Shown here: in pieces, positions 45,819 through 54,316 of the stretch
Numbering within the stretch: the stretch's first letter is position 1
How the letters are laid out: each line of letters begins with the position of its first letter
Assembly (NCBI RefSeq): GCF_017301635.1
Contig: NZ_CP071091.1
Span: 7,990,501 to 8,054,500 of the forward strand
Length of the DNA: 64,000 nucleotides
Source of the DNA: Myxococcus landrumus
GTDB taxonomy: Bacteria; Myxococcota; Myxococcia; Myxococcales; Myxococcaceae
Direction: 5' to 3'
The notes under the pieces: generated by a model
What the model saw: the letters and a program-made list of their open reading frames with translations, nothing else
Database searches by the model: none
Told to the model about the DNA's origin: nothing
Made by a program: the position numbers and the translations under genes

Positions 45819-47166
45819 AGGGGAACTCCTGGACCCAGTTGAAGCCCCGGCCGACGAGGAGGAACTTCGACGAGGTGTCCACCTTGCGCAGCTTCACCTC
45901 GATGGTCGCGCCCTCGTAGGGCCCCTTGAGCACGAGGTGCTCGGCGTCGGGTTGCTCGACGGCGAGGACGAGCTTCGCCGCGTCCGGCTGGCGGCCGTCT
46001 GCGAGGGTGAAGGACTTGCTGCCTTCCTCGTAGGTTCCGAAGTAGCGCTTGCGTGAGTCGTCCATCTTCCGAACCGTCGGGCCGTGGCGGTTCACGATGA
46101 AGGCGCGCCAGCGCCAGGTGTCGCCGAGGAGGGGCGGGAGGACCTGTCCGTCCCTCGTGAAGGACTCCACGTCGTAGAACCCATACAGCGGGGGATTCGG
46201 CGCGTTGTCGCCCCGCTTCTCATACATCGACAGGTTCTGGCTGACGCTGGAGTAGAGCATCCAGCCGATGAAGACGGCCTTCACGCCTCGAAGGGCCCAG
46301 GTGACTCGGGAGGAGAAGGCGAAGGGCGTGGCGAGCACCGTGGGCTGGGTGGCCCGGTTGAAGACGAGCACGTCGGCGAGCCGGCGGACATCCGGCAGCA
46401 GGAGGAAGAGGGCGAGCGAGATGAGCAGGGTGGAGTAGAGCTTGACCGGGACGTCGTAGAAGAAGTTGAGCGCGACGACGTTGACCATGACGCCGACGAC
46501 GACCAGCGCTCCGAGCGTCGTGGTCCGCCGGAAGAACAGCAGCAGTCCTCCCAGGGCCTCCGCGCCTCCGGTGAAGAGGTTGTAGCCCGGGGAGTAGCCC
46601 ATGAAGGTCCAGAGCAGTCCCATGGGCGAGAGCTCGCCCACGGGCTGGGTGAGCCGCTCCAGGTTGGGGAAGGGGAACTGGGTCTTGATGACCTTCGCGA
46701 AGCCATAGGACAGCATGGCGAAGGCCAGGATGTAGCGGACGTAGACGCGCAGGAAGTCGTAGGCCTTCACGTACTCCTTGCGACGCCGGTCGATGAAGGA
46801 CCAGCCCCCTGCGATGAGGAGCGAGAGGCTGAGCATGAAGGCCATGTGCGCGTAGTCCACGGCCTTGTCGCCGCTGCCGCTGGGACCCGTGGGGAGCACC
46901 AGGTCATGGCCAAACACGTGTTTGGACAACCAGACCTCCATGGGCTGCCAGACGAGGTCCAGTTGCTTGGAGAGGACCTCGTCGAGACCGGGGATGAGGT
47001 ACAGCGGGAACAGCAGGTGGTACAGGACCACGAAGGCGAAGACGAAGCGGAAGCCGAAGCGCCGCGCGAAGCTCCAGGGTTCCACCGAAGGAACCGAAGG
47101 CGTAGGGGGCGACGTCACGGGAGCCAGGGGCTCGGGTGGGGCTGGGACGGGGGCAGCGCTGGTCAT
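45808..47166 (-). CDS. DoxX-like multi-pass membrane protein
   Basis: 452 residues from the ATG at 47166, after GAGAGGCC. Starts with a Pro-rich cytoplasmic tail, followed by roughly seven to eight hydrophobic helices (residues ~40-320), of which RYILAFAMLSYGFAKVIKTQFP and FTGGAEALGGLLLFFRRTTTLGALVVVG (in parts) resemble DoxX. The last ~120 residues form a soluble beta-rich domain (WRWRAFIVNRHGPTVRKMDD...). Function unknown; the fusion of a DoxX-like core with a soluble C-terminal domain is seen in several soil bacteria. Confidence 0.75.
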   Translation of the reverse strand: MTSAAPVPAPPEPLAPVTSPPTPSVPSVEPWSFARRFGFRFVFAFVVLYHLLFPLYLIPGLDEVLSKQLDLVWQPMEVWLSKHVFGHDLVLPTGPSGSGDKAVDYAHMAFMLSLSLLIAGGWSFIDRRRKEYVKAYDFLRVYVRYILAFAMLSYGFAKVIKTQFPFPNLERLTQPVGELSPMGLLWTFMGYSPGYNLFTGGAEALGGLLLFFRRTTTLGALVVVGVMVNVVALNFFYDVPVKLYSTLLISLALFLLLPDVRRLADVLVFNRATQPTVLATPFAFSSRVTWALRGVKAVFIGWMLYSSVSQNLSMYEKRGDNAPNPPLYGFYDVESFTRDGQVLPPLLGDTWRWRAFIVNRHGPTVRKMDDSRKRYFGTYEEGSKSFTLADGRQPDAAKLVLAVEQPDAEHLVLKGPYEGATIEVKLRKVDTSSKFLLVGRGFNWVQEFPFNR

Positions 47167-47352
47167 GGGGGCCTCTCGCGGAAAGCGAGCGTAGCCAGCG
47201 AGCCCCGGGCCGCCCAAACGGTGCTTGCCGTGGGAAACAACGCGCTGAGTCGCACGGATGGAGGGCGTGTTGACCGCTCGTGGGATGGGATGTGGGCGGG
47301 TCTGCGCTTGGAGCGCGTCGGTGTCGGACTCCCCTGGTAGATAGGGGGCCTC

Positions 47353-47934
47353 GTGGAAGACGACCGGACCGGACAGGACAGCAGGCCCCTCAGGAAGCAG
47401 AAGCGACCCCGGAAGGTGTCTCCCCGCTACCTGGAGAACGCGGCGCTGCACTACTTGAAGCGCTATGCCTCCACGGTGAGCCAGCTCAAGCGCGTGCTCG
47501 TGCGCCGGGTGGACCGCTCCGTGAAGGAGCACGGCGGAGACAAGGCGGAGGCGCTCGGGTGGCTTGAGGCGCTGACGCAGAAGCTGGTGCGCAACGGGCT
47601 CATCAACGACGACGCCTATGCGGGGATGAAGGCGCAGTCGCTGCGAGCGTCGGGACGCAGCACGCGCGTGATTGCGCAGAAGCTGCGGATGAAGGGCGTG
47701 GACGCGGAGTTGGTGCAGCGCAAGCTGGCGCAGGCGACGGCGGAGGTCTCCGACGAGCAGGCGGCTCGCATCTGGGCGCGGAAGAAGCGGCTGGGGCCGT
47801 TCCGCAAGAACCTGGAGACGCGCGAGGAGAACCGCAAGCGGGACCTGGCTGCGCTGGCGCGGGCGGGGTTCTCGTTCGGGACTGCGAAGAAGGTCATCGA
47901 CGGGGCGCTCGACGAGGACGTGCGGGAATCGTGA
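47353..47934 (+). CDS. recX: Regulatory protein RecX
   Basis: 193 residues, GTG start. RecX binds RecA filaments and limits recombination. The three-helix repeats are seen in ALHYLKRYASTVSQLKRVLVRRV, LGWLEALTQKLVRNGLINDDAYAGMKAQSLRASGRSTRVIAQKLRMKGV (in parts) and DLAALARAGFSFGTAKKVIDG. Lys/Arg-rich start. No recA is adjacent, so it is a stand-alone gene. Confidence 0.9.
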   Translation: MEDDRTGQDSRPLRKQKRPRKVSPRYLENAALHYLKRYASTVSQLKRVLVRRVDRSVKEHGGDKAEALGWLEALTQKLVRNGLINDDAYAGMKAQSLRASGRSTRVIAQKLRMKGVDAELVQRKLAQATAEVSDEQAARIWARKKRLGPFRKNLETREENRKRDLAALARAGFSFGTAKKVIDGALDEDVRES

Positions 47935-47979
47935 GCCTTTCGTGAAGATGCGGTGCTGAGGACCGGGCAGGCTCGGAGC

Positions 47980-48696
47980 ATGGGGTCGAGCTGGGTTCGT
48001 CTGTGTTTCATCTTGTGGGTGATGGGGGGCTGTGCGTCTCGGCAGTCCGTTCCCTGGGGAGCGGACTACGACGGGGCTTCCTGGCGGTACTGCACTTTCG
48101 AGGAAGAGTGGTCACTGCCCTTGCCCTCGCTCATTCCAGAGGGGGCTCTGGCTGTGTCCTTCAAGGTGGACCTGGCCGCGGAGCGGCGCAGCATGAGGTC
48201 GGAGAGCTTCTCACGTTGTGTCTTCTCCATCGCGCTCCACTCCATGGGGGAGCGCGGTTTGTGGCCCGTCCCCTCGGACTCCGAGGTGTACCGCTTCACC
48301 TGGCTCCCATCATTCTCGGCGCCGTTGATGGTTCGCGTGGAGCGGCACGGTGCGGTGTATGTGATGCACGCGGAGCATCTGGGCGGGTATCCGAGCTGGG
48401 TGGACGCGCCAAGGACTCGGCGCTCCCGGTTGCTCTTGTTGAGCGAATGGAACGAGTTCCTGCGCAAGTTGACTGCATTTTCTTTCTGGCCGCAGTCGAG
48501 GAGGCCGAGCGCGCCAGACGATGTTGTCTATGGCGATGGAGCGGAGTGGCTCTTGGAGGGGGGGCAGCACGGTCGCTACAAGGCCTATCTCGTCTGGTCA
48601 CCGGCAGCGGTAGGGGAGGCGGGGGCCTTTCGTGAAGCCTGTCTCTATCTGGTGAAGCTGTCGGGGCTCGCGATTCCTCCCACCGACTTCTACTGA
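47980..48696 (+). CDS. Hypothetical lipoprotein
   Basis: 238 residues from the ATG at 47980 after CTCGGAG. Lipobox VMGGCASRQ. The rest shows alternating hydrophobic residues (VSFKVDLAAERRSMRSE, PLMVRVERHGAVYVMHAEHLGG) but no family I recognise. Third-position GC is lower than in neighbours (for example CTGTGTTTCATCTTG), suggesting a fast-evolving or recently acquired gene. Confidence 0.65.
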   Translation: MGSSWVRLCFILWVMGGCASRQSVPWGADYDGASWRYCTFEEEWSLPLPSLIPEGALAVSFKVDLAAERRSMRSESFSRCVFSIALHSMGERGLWPVPSDSEVYRFTWLPSFSAPLMVRVERHGAVYVMHAEHLGGYPSWVDAPRTRRSRLLLLSEWNEFLRKLTAFSFWPQSRRPSAPDDVVYGDGAEWLLEGGQHGRYKAYLVWSPAAVGEAGAFREACLYLVKLSGLAIPPTDFY

Positions 48697-48717
48697 CCCT
48701 GAATCTCAGCGCCACCG

Positions 48718-49620
48718 TCACTTCACCGGGAGGACCTTTCGCGCCAGGTTGATGAAGGCGCGCAGCGGGGGAGAGGCGCGGGCACGGTGGGGGTAGTACA
48801 GGAACAGGCCGGGCACGGAGGGCGCCCAATCCTCCATCACGGCTCGCACCGCGCCCGAGCGCAACGCGGGCTCGGCTTCAATCTCCGCGAGGTACGCCAG
48901 CCCCACGCCCGCCATCGCCATGCGCAGCATGAACTGGGCATGGTCCGCGACCAGCGGCCCCTTCACGGGGACACGCAGCTCGCGGCGTCCTCGCTCCAAT
49001 TCCCAGTGGTAGAGCAGGCCCGTCGTGGGGGCTCGGAAGCTGATGCAGTCGTGATGCTCCAGGTCCTCGGGCCGCGTGGGTGTCCCTCGCTTCTTGAGGT
49101 ACGCGGGGGAGCCGACGATGACGAAGCGGAAGGGCGGCGTGAGGCGGACCTGCACCATGTCGCGCTCGACGGACTCGGACAGCCGGATGCCGGCGTCGAG
49201 TCCTTCCTGCACGATGTTCACGAACCGGTCCGACACGCGCACCTCCACTCGCACGTGAGGGTGCTCCTGCATGAAGCGCGGGAGGACGGGTTCGAGCACG
49301 GTCGAGATGGACGTGACGGGGACGGAGAGCCGCAGCGTGCCCGTCACCTCGGAGGTATCCGCGGACAGGTGGTCGAGCGCACTGAGCGCCGCCTCCAGGC
49401 CGGGCCCTGCGCGCTCCAGCAGCCGCTGCCCCATGTCCGTGAGCGACACGCTGCGCGTGGTCCGGGACAGCAGTGCGCCGCCCGCGCGCTCCTCGAGGAG
49501 TCGCACCGTGTGGCTCACGGCGGAGGTGGAGACCCCCAGCTCCTTCGCCGCGCGGGTGAAGCTCTTGTGCCGGGCGACGGCGATGAACACGGCCAGCTCA
49601 TTCAGGGGCGTCAGAGCCAT
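48718..49620 (-). CDS. LysR-family transcriptional regulator
   Basis: 300 residues from the ATG at 49620. The winged helix reads LNELAVFIAVARHKSFTRAAKELGVSTSAVSHTVRLLEERAG (in parts), followed by a LysR effector domain (TGTLRLSVPVTSIS...). Belongs to the branch that often sits next to and divergent from the gene it controls; here that is the aldo-keto reductase. Inverted repeats in the gap overlap its own ribosome site, which fits autorepression. Confidence 0.93.
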   Translation of the reverse strand: MALTPLNELAVFIAVARHKSFTRAAKELGVSTSAVSHTVRLLEERAGGALLSRTTRSVSLTDMGQRLLERAGPGLEAALSALDHLSADTSEVTGTLRLSVPVTSISTVLEPVLPRFMQEHPHVRVEVRVSDRFVNIVQEGLDAGIRLSESVERDMVQVRLTPPFRFVIVGSPAYLKKRGTPTRPEDLEHHDCISFRAPTTGLLYHWELERGRRELRVPVKGPLVADHAQFMLRMAMAGVGLAYLAEIEAEPALRSGAVRAVMEDWAPSVPGLFLYYPHRARASPPLRAFINLARKVLPVK

Positions 49621-49650
49621 TGTTGAAAGCTCCTCAACAGTGTTTGAACA
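49621..49650. promoter_or_regulatory. LysR-type binding site in the divergent gap
   Basis: TGTTGA-7-TCAACA (49621-49639, a T-N11-A-like palindrome) is followed by the palindrome TGTTTGAACA (49641-49650). On the minus strand the first contains GAGGAGC, the ribosome site of the LysR gene. Confidence 0.55.
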
Positions 49651-49709
49651 TTCTGCCCCTTTCTCGCAGAGAGTGCGCGGCGCATGTTGTGTCCATCTCG
49701 GAGGCACGA

Positions 49710-50843
49710 ATGGCGCACATGACGGCGAACACGACGAAGCAGCGCATCGACTCGTTGGCCCGGTATCACCTGCTGGGGCGCTCGGGGCTAAGGGTGAGCC
49801 CGTTGGCGCTGGGGACCATGACGTTCGGCACGGAGTGGGGGTGGGGGAGTCCCAAGGAGACGGCGCACAGGCTGCTGGCCCGCTACCTGGAGGCGGGGGG
49901 CAACTTCCTCGACACGGCGGATGGGTACACGGGCGGGACGAGTGAGGAAATCATCGGGGACTACTTCGCGAAGCAGGGCGGCCGGGACAGCGCCGTCATC
50001 GCGACGAAGTTCACCATCAACATGATTCCGGGTGACCCGAACGCGGGAGGCAACGGGCGCAAGAACATCCACCGCGCGCTGGAGGCGTCGCTGCGCCGGT
50101 TGAAGACGGACTACGTGGACCTCTACTGGCTGCACGCGTGGGATGGCATCACTCCGCTGGAGGAGGTGATGCAGACGCTGACGGACCTCGTGAGCGCGGG
50201 GAAGATTCGCTACATCGGGTTGTCGGACGTGCCGGCGTGGTACTTCGCGCGGGCACAGACGCTGGCGGAGCGTCAGGGGTGGGAGCGGGTGGTCGCGCTT
50301 CAGCTCGAGTACTCGCTGTTGGAGCGCAACATCGAGCGCGAGCACATCCCGGCGGCGCTGGCGCTCGGGGCGAGCATCACGCCGTGGAGTCCGCTGGGCT
50401 CGGGGATGTTGTCGGGCAAGTACACGCGAGAGGGGCTGACGGCGAAGGGAGAAGGGCGGCTCCCGGCCATCCAGGGAGGAGGAAACCCGGGCCTGGAGAA
50501 GCTCTTCACGGAGCGGAACTGGCGCATCGTCGACACGTTGCTGGAGGTGTCGCGAGAGCTGGACAGGTCTCCGGCGCAGGTGGCGCTGGCATGGGTGGCG
50601 CGCCGGCCCGGGGTCGCGTCGACCATCATCGGTGCGACGAAGCTGGAGCAGCTCGAGGCGAACCTGCACGCGCTGGATGTGGAGATTCCGCAGGCGCAGG
50701 CGGACCGGCTGGAGGCCGCCAGCCGTCCGGAGCTCGTCCACCCGTACATCTTCTTCGAGAACACGTTCTTCAGCGGGGGCATGTTCAGCGGCGGGACGAC
50801 CATCCGCGCGGAGCCGACCTGGTTCCGCCCGGTGGCACGCTGA
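49710..50843 (+). CDS. Aldo/keto reductase
   Basis: 377 residues from the ATG at 49710 after CGGAGGCA. The catalytic tetrad is seen: Asp and Tyr in FLDTADGY, Lys in VIATKFTIN, His in YWLHAWD. NADPH-binding segments GSGMLSGKYTREGL and IIGATKLEQLEANL complete the barrel. Reduces an aldehyde or ketone; substrate unknown. Regulated probably by the divergent LysR gene. Confidence 0.93.
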   Translation: MAHMTANTTKQRIDSLARYHLLGRSGLRVSPLALGTMTFGTEWGWGSPKETAHRLLARYLEAGGNFLDTADGYTGGTSEEIIGDYFAKQGGRDSAVIATKFTINMIPGDPNAGGNGRKNIHRALEASLRRLKTDYVDLYWLHAWDGITPLEEVMQTLTDLVSAGKIRYIGLSDVPAWYFARAQTLAERQGWERVVALQLEYSLLERNIEREHIPAALALGASITPWSPLGSGMLSGKYTREGLTAKGEGRLPAIQGGGNPGLEKLFTERNWRIVDTLLEVSRELDRSPAQVALAWVARRPGVASTIIGATKLEQLEANLHALDVEIPQAQADRLEAASRPELVHPYIFFENTFFSGGMFSGGTTIRAEPTWFRPVAR

Positions 50844-50861
50844 GCGGCGCGGAGGGATGGC

Positions 50862-51449
50862 TCAGTCGGTTCGTTGAATCGAGCGCCAGAGCCATCCCCA
50901 GCGCAGCTCGACATCCTCGAAGGGTGGGATTCGGATGAGGGAATCCCCGTCGGTGTAGACACCCAGCTCGGTCCATTGCCCGTCGCGCAGCTCGCTCACG
51001 GTGAGCGTGCGCGAGACCATGTCGATGAGCCACAGGTGGTGGATGCCGAGCCTCGCGTAGAACGGGCGCTTGATGTTCAGGTCATACGCGCGAGTCGAGG
51101 GCGACAGGATTTCGCAGACCCAATCGGGTGGAAGGGTCCACTGCCGCTCCGGGAGCGTGGCGACACGTTCGCGTCGCCACCCCGCGAGGTCTGGAACGAA
51201 CTCGGGTGAGCCAGGGGCTCGCACTCCGGGCTCGACCATGAGCCACCAACCGCCAGGCCCGGGGTTGCCGAGCTGGAACGGACCGTCCAGCTCGCCAAAC
51301 AATCTCAGCCCCAGATAGACATGTCCGCCCCCGGGGCGGGCATGTGTGTACAGCGCACCATCGATGATCTCGCCCACGACGCCCTCAGGCAGAGCCTCGA
51401 TGTCGGCGAGGGTTGCGACGCCCTCCGTTTCGCGCTTGCCGTAGGCCAT
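50862..51449 (-). CDS. Uma2 family (DUF820) putative endonuclease, copy 1
   Basis: 195 residues. The PD-(D/E)XK-type core is suggested by EGVVGEIIDGALYTHARPGGGHV, PGVRAPGSPEFVPDLAGWRRERV (Asp of the active site in PDLAGW), WVCEILSPSTRAYDLNIKRPFYARLGIHHLWLID (Glu in CEILS, in parts) and LTVSELRDGQW. Uma2 proteins are numerous in Cyanobacteria and myxobacteria; their targets are mostly unknown. Paralogue of the next upstream gene at 51494-52084. Confidence 0.88.
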   Translation of the reverse strand: MAYGKRETEGVATLADIEALPEGVVGEIIDGALYTHARPGGGHVYLGLRLFGELDGPFQLGNPGPGGWWLMVEPGVRAPGSPEFVPDLAGWRRERVATLPERQWTLPPDWVCEILSPSTRAYDLNIKRPFYARLGIHHLWLIDMVSRTLTVSELRDGQWTELGVYTDGDSLIRIPPFEDVELRWGWLWRSIQRTD

Positions 51450-51495
51450 GCCTCGAGTGTGGAGATAGCAAGGCCTACTGACAAGCCGCGCCGCT
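51358..51495. repeat. 138-bp direct repeat at the Uma2 gene starts, copy A
   Basis: 51358-51495 and 51993-52130 match at about 98% (offset 635 bases). The repeat spans the first ~30 codons, the start and about 45 upstream bases of each Uma2 gene. In copy A it ends at the stop of the upstream gene. Confidence 0.85.
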
Positions 51496-52084
51496 ACCCC
51501 GCGTCGGACGACTCCACGAGAGGCCAGAGTTCCCCGAGCCGCAGCTCGACTTCCTCGAACGGTGGCACTCGAACGACGTCGTCGTCACCGTACACACCCA
51601 GCTCGGTCCAGTGGCCCTCGCGCAGCTCGCTCACGGTGAGCGTGCGCGACTCCACGTCGACGAACCATAGATGCCGGATGCCAATGCGCGCGTAGAACGG
51701 GCGCTTGATGCGTTGGTCATACCCACGCGTCGAAGGTGAGAGGACTTCACAAGCCCAGTCCGGAGCCAGCCGCCATGACGTCGCTGGGAGCCGCGCGATG
51801 CGCTCCTTCCGCCACCCCGCGACGTCCGGAATGAACTCCGGGGAGCCGTCCAGCTCGATGCCGGGCTCTACCTGAATCCACCATCCCCCAGGCCCACCGC
51901 GCCCGTACTGGAATGGCCCCCGCAGCTCGGCGAACAGGCCTCCCAGAATGTCCATATGCCCAGGTCTTGGCTGGGCATGCACATACAACGTCCCATCGAT
52001 GATCTCGCCCACGACGCCCTCAGGCAGAGCCTCGATGTCGGTGAGGGTTGCGACGCCCTCCGTTTCGCGCTTGCCGTAGGCCAT
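51494..52084 (-). CDS. Uma2 family (DUF820) putative endonuclease, copy 2
   Basis: 196 residues. Same layout as copy 1: EGVVGEIIDGTLYVHAQPRPGHM, SPEFIPDVAGWRKERI, WACEVLSPSTRGYDQRIKRPFYARIG and LTVSELREGHW. The first 32 residues are identical to copy 1 except one, and the DNA of the start and upstream region is almost unchanged between them, while the remaining body has diverged strongly. Confidence 0.88.
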   Translation of the reverse strand: MAYGKRETEGVATLTDIEALPEGVVGEIIDGTLYVHAQPRPGHMDILGGLFAELRGPFQYGRGGPGGWWIQVEPGIELDGSPEFIPDVAGWRKERIARLPATSWRLAPDWACEVLSPSTRGYDQRIKRPFYARIGIRHLWFVDVESRTLTVSELREGHWTELGVYGDDDVVRVPPFEEVELRLGELWPLVESSDAG

Positions 52085-52130
52085 GCCTCGAGTGTGGAGA
52101 TAGCAAGGCCCACTGACAAGCCGCGCCGCT
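51993..52130. repeat. 138-bp direct repeat at the Uma2 gene starts, copy B
   Basis: Partner of 51358-51495. The two differ mainly at GGC/GGT within the reading frame and CCT/CCC upstream. Recombination between them would delete copy 2 of the gene and leave one intact gene. Confidence 0.85.
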
Positions 52131-52148
52131 GCGAGCGGACGTCTACAA

Positions 52149-52886
52149 CTAGAGCTTCAACTTCTTGAACACGGATTCCGGGATGCTCTTGATGATGAGC
52201 ATGATGAGCGCCCAGATGCCGGGGACGTAGACCTCGTTCTTGCGCGAGTCCGCGGCGCGCAGCAGCCCTCGCGCCACCTTCTCCGGCGACGCGAACAGCT
52301 TGTTCTTCGGCAGGTGCGCCGTCATCGGTGTGTCCACGAAGCCCGGCTTCACCGTCACCACCGCCACGTTGGCCTTCGCCAGACGGTTGCGCAGACCCTG
52401 GAGGAACACGTTCAGCGCGCCCTTCGACGCGCCGTACACGTAGTTGCTCTGCCGGCCCCGGTCTCCCGCCACCGACGAGATGACCACCATCGTGCCCGCC
52501 TTCTGCGCCTCGAAGCGGTTGGCCAGCGGCGTCAGCAGCGACACGGCGCTCATGAAGTTGGTGCGCAGCACCGCCTCCGTCGCTGTCCACGTGGCCTGCG
52601 ACTCCGCCTGGTCTCCCAGCACGCCGTGCGCGAGCACCACGCCATCCAACCCACCCAACGCCTGGAACGCACCCTCCACCAGCGCCTCATGCGTGGCGAA
52701 GTCGTTCAGGTCCACCGCCTTCGACTCCACCTTCGCGGCGCCCCGCGTGGCGGCATCCTTCGTCACCGCATCCAGGTTCGCCGCGTTGCGGCCCACGAGG
52801 TACAGCGAGGCCCCCCGCGCGGCGAGCAGCCGCACCGTGGCCTGGGCAATGGCGCTGGTGGCGCCGAGGACGAGCACTTTCTTCAT
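52149..52886 (-). CDS. SDR-family reductase, DprE2-like
   Basis: 245 residues. Short-chain dehydrogenase with VLVLGATSAIAQATVRLLAARG (in parts) as the NAD(P) motif, LAHGVLGDQ, and the catalytic YVYGASKGALNVF (Tyr-x3-Lys) with Ser upstream in VVISSVAGDRGRQ. The GATSAIAQ start and the pairing with a DprE1-like gene 25 bases upstream point to decaprenylphosphoryl-2-keto-ribose reductase (DprE2), which with DprE1 epimerises ribose to arabinose on a polyprenyl carrier. A general sugar-lipid reductase is the alternative. Confidence 0.82.
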   Translation of the reverse strand: MKKVLVLGATSAIAQATVRLLAARGASLYLVGRNAANLDAVTKDAATRGAAKVESKAVDLNDFATHEALVEGAFQALGGLDGVVLAHGVLGDQAESQATWTATEAVLRTNFMSAVSLLTPLANRFEAQKAGTMVVISSVAGDRGRQSNYVYGASKGALNVFLQGLRNRLAKANVAVVTVKPGFVDTPMTAHLPKNKLFASPEKVARGLLRAADSRKNEVYVPGIWALIMLIIKSIPESVFKKLKL

Positions 52887-52911
52887 GGCTTGAGGAATCT
52901 CGGAAAAGAGG

Positions 52912-54303
52912 TCAGCGAAGCGCTAGCACGGACTGCGGTTGCGGAGCCCCCGAGGCTCGCTCGGACTCCAGCGAGAAGGGCAGGCTCACCGGGTGCATCC
53001 GCCGCCAGAACGACGAGGAGAACGCCGGGTCGACATACCCCGCGAACTCCGTGTGGCGCGGGAAGTACGCCGCGAAGCTCTCCGGGCTCATGCGCGCATC
53101 CTTCGCCGGATACACCGCGCCCCCCGCCTCGCGCGTCACCCGGTCCAACTCCTCCACCAGCCGGTACGTCTTCTCTCCCCGGTTGGCGAAGTCCATGGCC
53201 AAGGTCACGCCCTTGCGCGGGAAGGACAGCCAACCCGGAGAGGGAATGTCTCCAAACGTCTTCAACACAGACAAGAAGCTGGGCAGGCCCCCACGAGAGC
53301 TCCGCTCCAGGATGTCCTTCAGCGCGTCGCGCGCCGTCGAGTACGGCACCACGCACTGGAACTGGAGGAAGCCGCGACGGCCGTAGATGCGGTTCCACCC
53401 GTAGATGGCATCCAGCGGATAGAAGAACGGGTCGTAGTGCGTCAGCCGCTGCTTGGGCCTGCCGTTCTGCCGGTGGAAGTACAGCCAGTTGAACGCCGAC
53501 ACCGTCAGCCGGTTCAGGCAGAAGGACGGCATGTCCATGGGCACGGCCAACCCGATGCCGTGCGACAGGTGGCTCTTGGCCAGCGGCAGCCCGTCGAACT
53601 GCGGCGGCGCGAAGTTGCCCCGGTACAACAACCCCCGGCCCACCTTCTTGCCGCGCGCCAGGCAGTCCACCCACGCCATGGTGAACTGGTGGTCCGCCTC
53701 GGACTCGCGCGCCACGACCAGGAACTCATCCAGGTTCGCGAGCGGCACCGTCTCCTGGAGCACGTACGGATTGCTGATGGGCTTGAGCTGCACCTCCGCC
53801 CACGTGATGAGCCCCGTCAGGCCCAGGCCGCCAATCGTGGCGCCATACCAGTCCGGGTTCTCATCCGGCGAACAGATGCGGCGGCTGCCGTCCGAGCGCA
53901 CCAGTTCGAAGCGGCGCACGTACCGGCCAAAGGTGCCCGCGCAGTGGTGGTTCTTGCCATGCACGTCATTGGCGATGGCCCCACCCACCGTGACGAACTT
54001 GGTCCCCGGCGTCACCGGCAGGAACCAGCCGCGCGGCGCGCCCAGCCGCAGAATCATGTCCAGCGAGACACCCGCCTCGCAGCGCACCACGCCCGTCGCC
54101 GGGTCGAAGTCGATGAACTTGTCCAACCCCGAGGTGAGCAGCAGCGTCCCGCCCCCGTTGAGGCAGGAGTCGCCATAGCTGCGCCCAAGGCCATGCGGCA
54201 ACACCGAGCCGGACACCTCCGGCAATGCATCCGAGCGCCACGTCAGCGCCTGCGTGCGCTGCTCGACTTGGGGGTAGCGCCCCCAGGACTCCAATGACTT
54301 CAT
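52912..54303 (-). CDS. FAD-dependent oxidoreductase, DprE1-like
   Basis: 463 residues. FAD-linked oxidase of the VAO fold: LPHGLGRSYGDSCLNGGG, FIDFDPATGVVRCEAGVSLDMIL (in parts), FVTVGGAIANDVHGKNHHCAGTFG (in parts), and later PLDAIYGWNRIYGRRGFLQFQCVVPY (in parts), LSVLKTFGDI and GVTLAMDFANRG. The SYGDS and NDVHGKNHH segments are hallmarks of decaprenylphosphoryl-beta-D-ribose oxidase (DprE1). It oxidises the 2-OH of the ribose; the SDR partner reduces it back as arabinose. The active-site Cys targeted by benzothiazinones would lie near FLQFQCVVPY, where a Cys is present. Confidence 0.85.
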   Translation of the reverse strand: MKSLESWGRYPQVEQRTQALTWRSDALPEVSGSVLPHGLGRSYGDSCLNGGGTLLLTSGLDKFIDFDPATGVVRCEAGVSLDMILRLGAPRGWFLPVTPGTKFVTVGGAIANDVHGKNHHCAGTFGRYVRRFELVRSDGSRRICSPDENPDWYGATIGGLGLTGLITWAEVQLKPISNPYVLQETVPLANLDEFLVVARESEADHQFTMAWVDCLARGKKVGRGLLYRGNFAPPQFDGLPLAKSHLSHGIGLAVPMDMPSFCLNRLTVSAFNWLYFHRQNGRPKQRLTHYDPFFYPLDAIYGWNRIYGRRGFLQFQCVVPYSTARDALKDILERSSRGGLPSFLSVLKTFGDIPSPGWLSFPRKGVTLAMDFANRGEKTYRLVEELDRVTREAGGAVYPAKDARMSPESFAAYFPRHTEFAGYVDPAFSSSFWRRMHPVSLPFSLESERASGAPQPQSVLALR

Positions 54304-54316
54304 CGAGGAAGACCTC

